Shown piece after piece: positions 47,401 to 56,828 of a DNA stretch of 64,000 nucleotides. The position numbers and the translations under genes are program-made. The DNA is from Membranipora membranacea (lineage: Eukaryota; Bryozoa; Gymnolaemata; Cheilostomatida; Membraniporidae). The notes under the pieces are model-generated. The model was not told the DNA's origin. It did no database searches and was given only the letters and a program-made list of their open reading frames with translations. The stretch is taken from contig OU612073.1 of NCBI GenBank assembly GCA_914767715.1, positions 434,001 to 498,000 on the forward strand. The letters run 5' to 3'. Each line of letters opens with the position of its first letter. Position 1 is the stretch's first letter.

Positions 47401-50400
47401 TTCTTTGACAGTATGCCTCATTTGCCATTCATTCTTCTTGTTGAGGTGAAACAGAGATTCCCTGGTGATGCCGGCTTCACAGTGCTACGCTACATGCATA
47501 ACATTGGGAGAATTCTGTGGTTTGAACATGATGAGATCTTGAGAGGATTTGTTTTCCATAAGCTGACAGAGGTGACGGACATGATCGCTTTACTGTTTCA
47601 TCACAGGTCAGCTGACCTATGGAAGTCTCATATCAATGCCCAGCCAAACTTCATCCTCTTTGGAAATGAAATGATTCAAAAGAGCAAGTATCAAAAGCTT
47701 GTAGAAGAGTTTATGCAGACAGGAGTTATTGACGAAGCTGTGCTGGTCAGGGTGATCAGTAGTGGAAGTTTTCAACACGAACCGGCCATAAAACTACTAA
47801 AGGCATTCAAACTACTGTGTGGACCTATTCATACATCACCGCGGAACACATACATTGTTCCATACTTCTCTAAAGGCTCAATGGATCTGATCCCAATAGA
47901 CATCAAGCTGCTTCAGCTACGTGTAGACATTTCATTTAAAGGTCTGTCCCCTCCCTCTTATATATACAGCCTACTCACCTGCCAGTTTCTAGCTCCATTC
48001 ACAGACCCCGGTCTTCGGCTTAGAACGGCTAAGAACGGAGCCATGGTACATCATGGTAACACAGTGAGTCGAGTAGTGCACAGCAGTAGAGACCGTAAGG
48101 TTAGTGTACTCGTAGATACCCCAGTAGCAGATATAGATTCCTCCTGGAACCAACTGATTGACCACACAGACTCTATCATCAATCACCTGCTCTCTATCTG
48201 GGTCGCAGCTCGACCTATATGTGAGTTCTACTGTGCTCACTGCCTGTATCTACACAAGTCTGAGCCTGAGATAGAAGTAGATCCAGACTGGTATTCTCCT
48301 CTGAATCACAATGAGAGGGATAAGCCTCCATCTCACCTGCTGAGAAGACTGCCTTCTAATGCTGACCCTGTGAGCTGCTGTAACGACCAAACTAATGGTG
48401 GACAACTCAGAGTACCAAGACCTCTGAGATTTCCATGTAAGTACGAGGATCAAACACAAACTTTGTTACCAATACAAAATTGTTCTTTCTGATATTTCAT
48501 GATGAAAAAAGGTAATTATCAGCAAAATGGAATTTTTGTTCCCTTATTTGAATAAATCCCTCTGATTTATGGTTTACACATTTTTTCGATTGCAGATATA
48601 AAAAACCTTACTTGGATTTGCCATTTGTTGTGACTTCCAATTGATTCAATCATTTGGTTAGAGAAATATGACAGTGTAATTTTTTCTCTGATAGGTTTAT
48701 CGCTGACAGAAGCAGATAAAGATGAAGTCAGCACCTATATATCCACTCTACAGCCACAGGACACACCAGCTCATCTGGGTCTGTACAGTTATATCAGGAT
48801 TAGGTTTAGGGATTAGTTTATACCTTCACTTCTGTACATAACAGCATATATTTGTCATATATTATAATTTCACTTCATTGGGCTTGAGCAGATTATAGGT
48901 CAACTTAACTTATTATAACTTGTATTAATTAGGATAAATTTATTTAATTGTCTCCCCACAGCTGTACAACCAGAGGAGACACACAGAGCAGTAGCAGCTG
49001 GTGGAGAGAATGTCAGAAATGATATACAGAATAATGAGGAAGCTGTAGATGAGATCATAGAGCTGATGACATCACAACCTCCAATAATCGACCTACCGCT
49101 GGTCATCAGTGACTCACAGGAAACTAACTCACAGGAAACGGTAAGTTGTCCTTCTATAACTACAGAATTCAGGTGAATTATATAAGTTTATACAGCTTAT
49201 ATTCATGATGATCCATTGCTTGATTACAGTTAGTTGTAAGTAAAACTGAACTCGTCTCTTTGTCTGCATGGACAAATATTTTATTCTAGATGATCATTTT
49301 GATTAAACGCCATATATATATATATTATACAAAATAAAGGTTAAATATACGTGTTCTGAATATTATCAATATCCCCTTCCCTATTTTAGATGAGATATAA
49401 GATGACTAAGACAAGAGGTCGAGCTCTCATATTATCTAATAAGTATGAGTACACTAATCGACGAGGTCAACAAGTCTGGAGAGCGGGTGCTGACATTGAT
49501 CATGAGAATATGAAGAATATGCTGGAGAACTTTGGGTTTGTTGTGAATGGAGAGTATAAAAACTACACTTCAGAGGTAACCCATTCAATATAATCCATTA
49601 CTATAATGTGAACAAGAAATGCACCAGATTGAAAGGTTGAGCTTTCATGTATTTCACGGAACCCGGCAATATTATTGATGAAGGCTGTCACATTCCCCCA
49701 ATTTTCTTATCAAATAAACATGTTTGTTTATAAAGGATATGGTGACCGAGATTCACAGAGAGACCCAGCTGGTAGACCAGACAGGCCAGTCGGTATACAA
49801 AGATCTAGGAATGTTTGTACTGGTTATAACTAGTCATGGCGCTGAAGGAACTGTTGTCGGGTCTGATCACAAACACATCAAACTTACTGATATCTATCAG
49901 TTATTATCTGCTCAAAACTTCCCGGCTATGAAAGGAAAACCAAAACTCCTAATAATACAAGCCTGTGCCGGAGGTTAGTACGTCTGCTACAATTAAAGAA
50001 TTATGACAAGCAGAAACAACAGGTACTGTTTGTATCTGACATCAATGTAACATAACCAACAATGCAAATCCTTGAGACAGAAGTTAGAATCTATCATAAT
50101 TATTATTATTATTATTATCATATAATTATTGCCGACATGTTATGAGCTATCAGACGTTTTGTACCAACAATGTCTCATCAATATTTCGTGTCATATCCTG
50201 TGATGAATTTCTATTTGCAGTTAACAGAGAGATGATGACAGACTCGATAAATGACACAGCTGTTGATCAGCAGTATAACAGACAGGAGGTGACATCACAG
50301 ACAGCAGATTATGGACATGTAGACTCAGAGCCCAGTGATATCTCTGTGGCTAATCTGTTTGTCATGCAAGCAAGCTTTGATAGTAAGTGACATCTGAGCC

Positions 50401-51624
50401 TATCTGCCACAGACTGAAAGTTTACCGCCTTTTCACAGCAGTATAGATGCAAAATCTCAAAAAAGAAGAGGGATGAGTTTGCACATTGCGGATTATCATC
50501 TCTCAGAATTTTTGTGAAATATTTCCTAAACTAATACCCTTTTGATTGTTCAGTTCAGTTGTACTGTTGTACTGTTGATATCACATTCAACTGTTATTCT
50601 ATACATCTCTTTGATATGGTCAATCATTCTAATCTGTTGAAAATTTTCCTCTTCAGCATTTGTGTCAATAAGATCGACAGATTTGGGATCTCAATTCATC
50701 AGAGCTGTGGTTGTGACTTTCTACAAGTATGCTCATAAACAACACCTACAGACTCTGGGGAATATGGTAAGTTTCTTATATAGAAATATGTTTCATTTCT
50801 GCTCTACAGTAAATGATATGATAGTCTGATATATCAGACTGGGTATCATTCCGATCAGAGAGTTGTCCCAAAGCTTTTTTATCATCCCGCCCTCCTTGTC
50901 GATGATATTTGATGATAAATTATGATTGTTATATGCTAAACAAGAAAGAGGATCAATATAGAACAGGTATATAAGACGTGTCAATTGGAATAATTCAAAC
51001 GAACATGTGTTAGTTGTGGTTGCTGTGGTTGCTGTAGTGACCTTGGCGTGGCGTGGTTACAAATATTGTATTCAGTTATTGAGCCTATGGGTATTATTTC
51101 TGTCTTGACAGATCCAGAAAGCTGTCAGTAAGAGCAGCGTGCAGAGAACTGATGAACTCAGGCAGATAGTGTCACCTCAGGATAGAGAGAAGGCGTATGT
51201 AGCTCAGATGCCTAAGATAACCAGTACTATGTGTAACAGACCACTCTACCTAGAACCAGGAATAGATATGAGACATCTAGGAGAGCATCTAGCTAGTGTT
51301 ACTACTGATGTCAGAGATCCTAATCCTCCCCAGACTACGATCTCCTGGCTCGCTGGTATAAATAATACATTGATAATCTACTTAGCAATCAACTCTCAAA
51401 CCTATCATGTGCAGTTATACTTCAGTCACTCATAAAACTTACCCTTTATTTAGGCCAGTAGAGCTGCGCCAATCACATGTTATTTCATACAATCAGTCAA
51501 TAATGTGATTACGTTAAATGAAACATTTTCTCGTGTATTTATAGATGATGTAGTGACAACACGTGGAGGAGGAGGAGCTACAACCTCACAGAATATCAGA
51601 AAATGGAGAATAGACAGGACATGA
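32424..51624 (+). CDS. LRR-ROC-COR protein with C-terminal caspase domain
   Basis: Predicted single gene. Exons: 32,424-32,568; 34,093-34,351; ten LRR cassettes 36,087-43,936; 46,425-48,436; 48,695-48,778; 48,962-49,140; 49,390-49,575; 49,736-49,973; 50,221-50,382; 50,657-50,766; 51,112-51,355; 51,545-51,624 (TGA). Every junction keeps phase, including the step from COR into the linker and from the linker into the caspase. Domain order is N-terminal region, about 22 LRRs, ROC GTPase, COR, a linker without recognised domain, caspase p20 and p10, and a Gly-rich tail. Known Roco proteins couple LRR-ROC-COR to kinases or other modules. A caspase partner would make GTP- or ligand-controlled proteolysis the likely output (inference). 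The true start is uncertain; ATG at 32,508 is in frame. No kinase, death or CARD domain was seen. The fusion rests on splice phase alone. Confidence 0.7.
32957..33417 (-). mobile_element. RTE-like LINE fragment
   Basis: Minus-strand frames read CEMRMLRYCLGISLEKHKTN, then ESIRQEANV, MRRRRLQCLHVCRREEYDD and, after a frame change, QDRIRWRSLIELGLKQAPA. This is the C-terminal signature of RTE-type LINEs (MRMLRWxxGxxxxDxxRNExIR ... RRLRWxGHVxRR). It lies in the intron 32,569-34,092 of the LRR-ROC-COR-caspase gene, antisense to it. Confidence 0.7.
33607..33941 (+). repeat. Dispersed repeat in the LRR-ROC-COR-caspase gene intron
   Basis: Second copy of the repeat at 24,846-25,152, recognised by GAACATATCTGACCCTGA and TGATGGCATATCTCCACAAA. 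Diverged, noncoding. Confidence 0.7.
34093..34351 (+). CDS. Exon before the LRR cassettes
   Basis: Reads YRVWFRHTGEEVIEKIPYID, then ELSKGDNSITHLCIYSPQ and VVQLRLWNINKESLREDRVH. It looks like a first irregular LRR or N-cap: IPDWI...VVQLRLWNI fits the LRR spacing. It ends in phase 2 (HWE-AG), which fits all cassette exons, all starting with A to complete AGA (Arg). Confidence 0.7.
34632..34765 (+). repeat. Dispersed repeat, copy 2
   Basis: Partner of 10,952-11,083, located in the intron 34,352-36,086 of the LRR-ROC-COR-caspase gene. Same order of landmarks from CTGTATCCAT to ATTCCAGCCC. The rest of this intron shows no recognised feature, except that its 3' part (about 35,570-36,086) is an early copy of the cassette repeat intron. 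Confidence 0.6.
36087..36227 (+). CDS. LRR cassette exon 1
   Basis: 141 bases, phase 2 at both ends, encoding two leucine-rich repeats in 47 residues. Strand residues: LVISGNPAL in the first repeat and LRLERCGIT in the second. Framework LSQLDQLKVL, AVPEVVYNLTQLTEL and EISDR is shared with the other cassettes. Confidence 0.85.
36889..37029 (+). CDS. LRR cassette exon 2
   Basis: 141 bases, phase 2-2. Strand residues LDINNNPGL and LRMQMCGIT. It differs from cassette 6 at about 9 of 141 bases, eight of them amino-acid-changing. The following introns of the two cassettes differ at only about 5 of 684 bases (counted by eye). Confidence 0.85.
37714..37854 (+). CDS. LRR cassette exon 3
   Basis: 141 bases, phase 2-2. 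Strand residues LVISGNRAL and LDMRACGIT. It differs from its higher-order partner, cassette 7, at roughly 20 positions, although the introns that follow read almost the same. Confidence 0.85.
38575..38629 (+). pseudogene. Truncated LRR cassette with in-frame stop (a)
   Basis: The acceptor TTGTAG is intact and the exon begins like the others (LSQLDQLKVLLISDNR), then reaches TGT TAG and jumps into the 3' part of a cassette intron. A GTAACC donor-like site directly follows the TAG. Inclusion would stop translation. It probably arose by deletion or unequal exchange. Confidence 0.75.
38727..38891 (+). CDS. LRR cassette exon 4, eight residues longer
   Basis: 165 bases, phase 2-2. The first repeat is extended: LDISDNFDLYICNNPAL, eight residues longer than the 47-residue norm. 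This looks like an internal duplication of the asparagine-ladder segment. The second repeat has LRMRDCEIA. Confidence 0.8.
39531..39671 (+). CDS. LRR cassette exon 5
   Basis: 141 bases, phase 2-2. Strand residues LDISFNRAL and LRMSDCWIT. The intron before it is shorter than in other units: the segment with TGGTTAGGCTTGCTGGAAG is missing, as it is before cassette 9. Confidence 0.85.
40354..40494 (+). CDS. LRR cassette exon 6
   Basis: 141 bases, phase 2-2. Strand residues LVISNNPTL and LRIKMCGIT. First exon of the second higher-order unit, 3,465 bases after cassette 2. Confidence 0.85.
41178..41318 (+). CDS. LRR cassette exon 7
   Basis: 141 bases, phase 2-2. Strand residues LDISHNRAL and LGLAGCGIT. 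3,464 bases after cassette 3. Confidence 0.85.
42039..42093 (+). pseudogene. Truncated LRR cassette with in-frame stop (b)
   Basis: Copy of the truncated cassette at 38,575, 3,464 bases away, with the same stop (CGA TGT TAG) followed by GTAACA. The truncation therefore predates the higher-order duplication. Confidence 0.75.
42191..42331 (+). CDS. LRR cassette exon 8
   Basis: 141 bases, phase 2-2. Strand residues LDISDNDDL and LRMRDCGIT. It lacks the eight-residue extension of its partner, cassette 4. Confidence 0.85.
42971..43111 (+). CDS. LRR cassette exon 9
   Basis: 141 bases, phase 2-2. Strand residues LDIGENDDL and LRMFDCRIT. One framework change, TKL for TEL. Confidence 0.85.
43796..43936 (+). 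CDS. LRR cassette exon 10
   Basis: 141 bases, phase 2-2. Strand residues LDIGANGDL and LDMRACGIT. Its second half equals that of cassette 3, while its first half resembles cassette 9. Confidence 0.85.
43937..46424. other. Long intron before the ROC-COR exon
   Basis: Nearly 2.5 kb without a recognised LRR cassette. It contains a run of about 20 guanines near 45,148-45,166, which is a likely sequencing difficulty. Open frames at 44,553-44,852 and 44,990-45,199 show no domain. Confidence 0.5.
46425..48436 (+). CDS. ROC GTPase and COR domain exon
   Basis: A 2-kb exon that begins like an LRR cassette (LSDLTELEVLDIGVNEFITL) and continues with further LRRs. The ROC (Ras of complex) GTPase follows. 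Its P-loop is AVIGNRMAGKTSLINS, its G3 motif IFDFGGD, and its G4 motif LTHKDKL. The COR dimerisation region follows, with IPKLWELLLLFFDSMPHL, FTVLRYMHNIGRILWF and LRGFVFHKLTEVTDMIALLF. All nucleotide-binding motifs look intact, so GTP binding is expected. In Roco proteins GTP state controls dimerisation and the output domain. The donor at 48,437 (CCAT-GTAAGT, phase 1) fits the acceptor at 48,695. Reading past the donor gives a stop soon after, so an unspliced form would end without the caspase. Confidence 0.9.
48695..49140 (+). CDS. Linker exons between COR and caspase
   Basis: Two exons, 48,695-48,778 and 48,962-49,140. They are acidic and polar (LTEADKDEVSTYIS; NDIQNNEEAVDEIIELMTSQ) with no recognised domain. 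Junction phases are 1, 1 and 0. They are the critical link for calling the LRR-ROC-COR and caspase parts one gene. Confidence 0.7.
49390..50766 (+). CDS. Caspase (C14) p20 and p10 exons
   Basis: Exons 49,390-49,575, 49,736-49,973, 50,221-50,382 and 50,657-50,766. The p20 begins KTRGRALILSN, with RAGADIDHENMKNMLENFGF as the usual early helix. The catalytic His is in VLVITSHGAEG and the catalytic Cys in LLIIQACAGG. The standard pentapeptide is QACxG, so alanine at x is slightly unusual but the dyad is present. The p20/p10 linker is acidic (SEPSDISVANLF). The p10 has SIRSTDLGSQFIRAVVVTFY and LQTLGNMIQKAV. Length and order fit an ordinary executioner-type fold without CARD or DED. An ATG at 49,390 could also start a separate transcript of the caspase alone. 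Confidence 0.88.
51112..51624 (+). CDS. C-terminal tail exons of the caspase part
   Basis: Exons 51,112-51,355 and 51,545-51,624. The first completes the p10 helix and adds a region rich in short polar motifs (MCNRPLYLEPGIDMRHLGEH). The second is short, with four glycines (TTRGGGGATTSQ) and a basic end before TGA at 51,622-51,624. Function of the tail is unknown. Confidence 0.7.
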
Positions 51625-52745
51625 GTTTTTTTCTTAACTCAGCACATTAAACTATCAGGAGAGTAAAAGTGAGACCAACTGTGTGATACTTATTCTTATC
51701 TCTCACATTTTATAAGTGACAATGTTACAATCACTTAGTTTATCAGTACCATTTGACGAACATTGAATTATCTACATAATTTTTAGGATGTTGATATTTT
51801 CTTTATTTAATAACAGAATGTTTACAGAAGGTACACTTGACATGCATCATCAGTATGTCATGTTATTTCTCAGAATACTGTATTTATTATCCATCAAGAT
51901 TAAGTTCTACAAAATAGTTTTATCTTTTTTTATGATTTAGTATGTAATGTGTGTCCACCATGTACATTATATTGATTTTATCAGAAGTTATTTTCCCACT
52001 GCAAGAGAGAGGACAACTACAGTTCTTGAATTTTGCTGAATACATCAGTTTGCTGAGAAGCTATCAGACATATATTTAGAGGTCCAAAACAGTCCTATCA
52101 AGATTAATACAAGTTAAAGCTGTTATATCATCATATCTGACTGAAATATTACATGTCTTTTCTACTAATGATGAGCAGAATTATCAGTTATGTGATTTTT
52201 GATGTACAATTATTTCACCAAAGATAACTTTGATATATTGCTAGTTATAATGTCTACTCAATTTATTTTATTGATGACTCAATATCATGACACACATCTC
52301 CTGAAACCTCCATCAAATATTTTTCTTTGATATCTTTCAAATGTATTCAATAGCCTTCAACAACATGTCAGGTCTTTAAACAATTTGAAGGCATCCGGAC
52401 AACGGACATTCCTTTGTTTCAGTAATCAGTTGAACGGTCTATGGCTTCCATTTTTCTTCTTTTGTTTATTTTAATATTTTTTTGCTTCCTCCAGCACAAT
52501 TGGAAGAACATCACTAAAGTGATTATAATTGTTGTCGATAAATGTTTTAAAAATAATGACCATGATAAGTAATAAAAGTAGGTCATTTTCAATCACAACA
52601 ATGCCTCAGTAATGTATAAGCTGCTTCAGTGCAGGATGAGCTATTGACCGAAGGTCTATGACATTAGATAATTGCTGGTAACACTTACAGACTTTTGGAA
52701 AAAATACTTGGCACACCAGTGAAGTAAATCATAGTTCCTAGCTGA
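51625..52745. other. 3' flank, nothing recognised
   Basis: AT-rich sequence between the caspase stop codon and a SINE fragment. No exons, RNA genes or repeat families recognised. Confidence 0.5.
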
Positions 52746-52850
52746 AGTCTACCGACTACTGGGCTCAATTGACGTCCCAGGTGTGCACCGACCCGCCTGC
52801 CAACTGAGAGCAAAATGGCGCCAAATATGGCGGCCGGGCCCTTAAGGCAA
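52746..52850 (+). mobile_element. SINE body fragment
   Basis: Shares CCGACTACTGGG, GCACCGACCCGCCTGCCAAC-like sequence, TGAGAGCAA and GGCGCC with the SINE copies at 11,171 and 23,342. The tRNA-like head is missing. Confidence 0.55.
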
Positions 52851-52893
52851 CCTTATTTCTCAGTCTTCAGACAGAGACAGACAAAAACACAGT

Positions 52894-52959
52894 CTGCCGT
52901 ATCATGCCTGTCTTCTAGCTCAACAAAGCTTGACCTAGAAGACAGATATGATACTGCAG
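52894..52959. repeat. Inverted repeat related to the foldback family
   Basis: CTGCCGTATCATGCCTGTCT pairs, with a few mismatches, with AGACAGATATGATACTGCAG. The loop contains CAACAAAGCTTGAC, recalling the AACAAAGCTTGT core of the copies at 9,507 and 23,121. Confidence 0.6.
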
Positions 52960-53008
52960 CCTGTGCTTCTTACTCAGACATATGATCACACTGAGCTATC
53001 AGATATAG

Positions 53009-56000
53009 GAATATGCTGGAGAACTTTGGGTTTGTTGTGAATGGAGAGTATAAAAACTACTCATCACAGGTAAAACCATGCACATTGTATTTTATTTATT
53101 TGTCACTTTAGGTAATTTTAGAGAATCACCCCTATAATCAAACTTTTTTAAGTTGCTCTAAGTTGATCTAAGAGCTTTTATGTCGTTTCACAAGAACTGC
53201 CAAATATCATTGATGTATGTTTGTATGTATGTTTGTATTTTTGTTCCTCCTAAAATCAACAGTGCGATGTACCGGAGTGAATTCCACTAGAAAAAAAAAT
53301 TCAGTCAGTAAAATACACAGTAGTAAAATATAAAATGATAAAAATGGTCACTAAAAATTATATTAAAAATTAGAGTATTTTATAAAAAAAAGTGTTTCGT
53401 AGCTTTTCAGTCCGACAGCGGGGCATCTGGGTGGCAAGTGACACCCGAGTCTATCGCCCACTCTTCCTTATTATCAGCTTGTTGAGTGGGTGTCCCTCGT
53501 CATTAAAAATGTTGGACATGGCGTTATGTGACAGGTGAGCTATAAACTCTGTGATGTATGGCAGCTGATAATGGCGTACAACATCTTCATGGTGCATATC
53601 ACTGTTGATGACTTTCATTGCTCGCTTTTCTACCTGTATCACCTACTCCAGAGACCGCTTGGTAATAAGTGAACCCCACATTGGGCATGCATATGTGAGC
53701 ACGGACCAAATGTTGGCTGTGTAGTATAGTCTGAGGCCTTGTGCGTTCAGCCCTAGTCTTTTCAGTTCCCTCATGCCATATAGACGGCGAGCTAGGCGGT
53801 CACATATGTCATCAATGTGGTCGGAGAAAGTTATCCTCTGATCAACTGTGATGCCTAGTAACTTAGCATTTGAGGATACTTCGAGATTATGCTGGTCTGA
53901 TAAACTTAGGTGCAGGATCTTAGTCTTAGAGGCGTTTATCAGCATGTTGTTGTCATCTAGTGCTGTTTGGAAATAATTCACAGAGAGAGATCAGATTTTT
54001 GAAAGGCAGTATACAGAGTCAGATCATCTGCATATTTTATGATCTTGCATTCAGGAGACATGGTCAGATCGTTGATATAGATCAGCCAGAGCAATGGGCC
54101 CAGCTTCGTCCCCTGAGGCGCACCCATAGTCACATGTTTATACTCAGACTGCTCACCAAGCTTGACACGGCACTGTCTGTGACTCAGAAAATTATCAATC
54201 AGGTTGATCAGTCCACTGTTTACCCCTAGTGTTTGGAGTTTTCTTATCAGGAGGTTTGGATCTAGGCGATCAAAAGCCTTGGACATGTCGATAAAGGCGG
54301 TAGTGACGTGGCTAGTTTTCTTGTTGTCTAGATATTGGCACCAGTCATGAGTGGCGTGTAGCAGGGCGTCGGTCGTGGAGAGGTGCTTTTGATATGCATA
54401 TTGACTTATATCCAGTTTATTGCTGATATTCGATTTCAGTCTCTCAAGGATTACTTCTTCTGCAATCTTGCCAATATAATGTAGAAGTGAGATTGGTCTG
54501 TATTGCTCTAGAGTTGATTGATTTTTCACTTTTTTCAAGGGGATAATCTCAGCCTTTTTCCATTCTTCGGGATAGGTGTTGGTGGCTAGCATGGCATTCA
54601 TAATATCAGTTATTGGTATGCAGAAGTCTTCTGCTGCTGCTTTCGATATCCATGCTGGGTAGTCATCAGAGCTGGTTGATTTGCTGGTATCAATTTGTGT
54701 CAGGAGTTTTTTGATCTTGCCTATACTCACTGGTTCTAGACAAGCAGGCTGCAGCTGGGGCTTATCGGTGTTTTCTCTTTCTCCCCCTACAGAAACGAAG
54801 TAGTCATTGAGCGATGAGACAAATTTTTCTGTGCTTACCCAGTCTCCATCAATAAGGTGGTGATTGGAGCTGAATTCCAGATGTTTGCCTTCAAGATCAC
54901 GAATAGTCTTCCACCATGTTTTAGATGTTGAAGCTCTGCTTAGCTTTGTAATTACATATTCAGTCTTACGACGCCTCATCAGTGATTTGGATAGCGTGCT
55001 TAGGAATTTCCATGCCGTTTTATTCTTAGCATATGCGCGATCTCGGGCTTTCATCACCTTGAGAATGGTACTGTTAATGTACTGCGGTTGGTTTTCCCTG
55101 GTTTTGTAGGTCTGGTACGGGCAATGTCGGTCCAGAATAGATCTTATGGTGTTATTCATGATTTCTGTCTTGGTATCTACACATTTTGCCTGAAGTACTA
55201 TAGACCATTTTGGTGTAGGTATATCTGCGAGCACTTGTTGTTTGGTGTGAGGAGTTATCTTCCTACGCTTCACGTGTACATACTTGTTCTTACTAACGAC
55301 AGCACTACCTATGAATATTGAATACAGCACAGTGGTCATTCTCATTACCTATTAAAGAAGGTAATTTTACAGGCGCAGGGTATTTAGCATTTGTAAGAAT
55401 CTGATCTAGTGTATGGACACCCCTGGTGGCAAAATTGATACATGGCATAAGGTTGAACTCAGAACAGAAAAATTCTAGTGGAGTTCTATTGAAATCACCT
55501 ACTAGTAGGATTTTGCTATTGGTATACTTGATGAAGCCTGTCCCCGTCACTGATTTGTGTATATAAATGTACATGTCGCTAATAAAGGATATAGTGACAG
55601 AGGTTCACAGAGAAACTCAGCTGGTAGACCAGATGGGCCGGTCGGTATACAAAGATCTAGGAATGTTTGTACTGGTTATACAAGTCATGGTGCAGAAGGG
55701 ACTGTGATGGGATCTGATCACAAACACATCAAACTTACTGATATCTATCAGCTATTATCCGCTAAGGATTTTCCTGCCATGAGAGGAAAACCAAAATTCA
55801 TCATTACACAAGCCTGCGCCGGCAGTAAGTCACTTCTATACGGATCCAACAACTGAAAGGCTATTTTGAACCATTTATAAATGTTTCACTGATTCTAATA
55901 ATCAGGTACACCGACTCTAGACTTTGACTACTTGTAAAACATGGTAGAGTAAGCGCTCAAACTGTGTCGGGATAGCTGGAAGTGGCAGCTCATTATCAAC

Positions 56001-56223
56001 CACTTTCCTAACCGAAGCGGTTGATAATGAAATTACAAATTAATGTATCCTATAGGCAACAGAGAGCTGATGCTTGATGATATAGATGATCCCCCTGCTA
56101 GTCATGTGGTCACACAGAGAGTGATGTCATCACAACAAGGAGCACAGGCTACAGGTGATGATTTAGACTCAGGACCTGAGGATATATCCACAGCTAACCT
56201 GTTTATCATGCAGTCAAGTTTCG
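53009..56223 (+). pseudogene. Broken second caspase copy
   Basis: Three pieces match the intact caspase. 53,009-53,069 is only the end of the first p20 exon (NMLENFGFVVNGEYKNY). 55,588-55,824 corresponds to the catalytic exon but is 237 instead of 238 bases, with one base lost just before TSHGAEG, so the frame shifts ahead of the catalytic His. It still spells IITQACAG with a donor GTAAGT. 56,056-56,223 is the next exon, ending abruptly after ANLFIMQSSFG in hairpin repeat sequence. The exons for the start of p20 and for p10 are absent. A LINE occupies the intron between the first two pieces. It probably arose by tandem duplication of the caspase part. Confidence 0.8.
53283..55574 (-). mobile_element. 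LINE (non-LTR retrotransposon), inactive
   Basis: Minus strand, in order: the end of an endonuclease domain (ILLVGDFN, TLDQILTN, GNENDHCAVF; 55,305-55,574), then a linker and reverse transcriptase (53,978-55,345) with YRPISLL, AFIDMSKAFDRLD, MGAPQGTKLGPLLWLIYIND and the catalytic IIKYADDLTLY, then the C-terminal domain (53,451-53,981) with KTKILHL, LLGITVDQ and YACPMWGSL. Frame breaks occur between endonuclease and reverse transcriptase and just after the YADD motif. An in-frame TAG interrupts the C-terminus (RSLE-stop). The 5' part of the endonuclease is missing. It resembles CR1/Jockey-type elements. An A-rich flank on the 3' side lies near 53,283-53,400. Confidence 0.88.
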
Positions 56224-56285
56224 GGTTCACTACAATGCGGAAATCCGTGAACACGCAAATTCACGTGCGTGTTGCGGGAATTAGT

Positions 56286-56414
56286 GCGCATTTTAGTCAA
56301 TCCTGTGTGGGATTGACTAAAGTGCGGAAATCACCTTGTGTTCTACTTGTCACCTTGAAAACCATTTTTCCGCATTTTAGTCAATCCCACACAGGATTGA
56401 CTAAAATGCGGAAA
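56286..56414. repeat. Pair of inverted hairpin repeats
   Basis: At 56,367-56,414 TTTCCGCATTTTAGTCAATC plus one base pairs perfectly with its complement around a CACACA loop (21-base stem). At 56,286-56,327 a near-identical hairpin has the loop TGTGTG, so the two are inverted relative to each other. They cut off the end of the caspase pseudogene exon. Short palindromic mobile unit is the likeliest explanation. Confidence 0.8.
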
Positions 56415-56828
56415 TTACAATTATAGCATTTTTTACCACTGAATGTGTCCTACATATGGAAATTTGGTATGTATTTTATAAAACCACCTCCAAAGCTATG
56501 TTCATAAGTAATCTGGATCAGAATTCATGTGGTACAGTACAGCTGTAGCACTATTTCTGTATTGCGGAATTCCCTGTGCAATGTCGACATTAATTTACAG
56601 GGGAAGATAACTTTGCACTCCAACAGTTTTTAACATTAGTCATGAGCAGAAATACTTTTGTGGGTACTATTATACAGTGTGAGCGCAATACACCTCAATG
56701 TAGCTGAGCAATAGTAAATCTGGTATCTTACCATTAGTTGAGTTGGTGATTATCAATGAAGTAATAGTAAAGTCAACTGAGGTGCATTGCAAAACAAACT
56801 CCGACAAAATCAGTCTGCTAAAATGATT
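56415..56828. other. Spacer before the right duplication arm, nothing recognised
   Basis: About 400 bases without recognised feature. Two partly complementary segments mention AATACACCTCAATGTAGC and CAACTGAGGTGCATTGC, a weak inverted pair near 56,690 and 56,775. Confidence 0.4.

Noticed and set aside
49390-51624. Independent caspase gene starting at ATG 49,390
   Set aside because: Not excluded, but a good acceptor TTTTAG precedes this ATG and the phase matches the upstream exon, so the fusion model was preferred.
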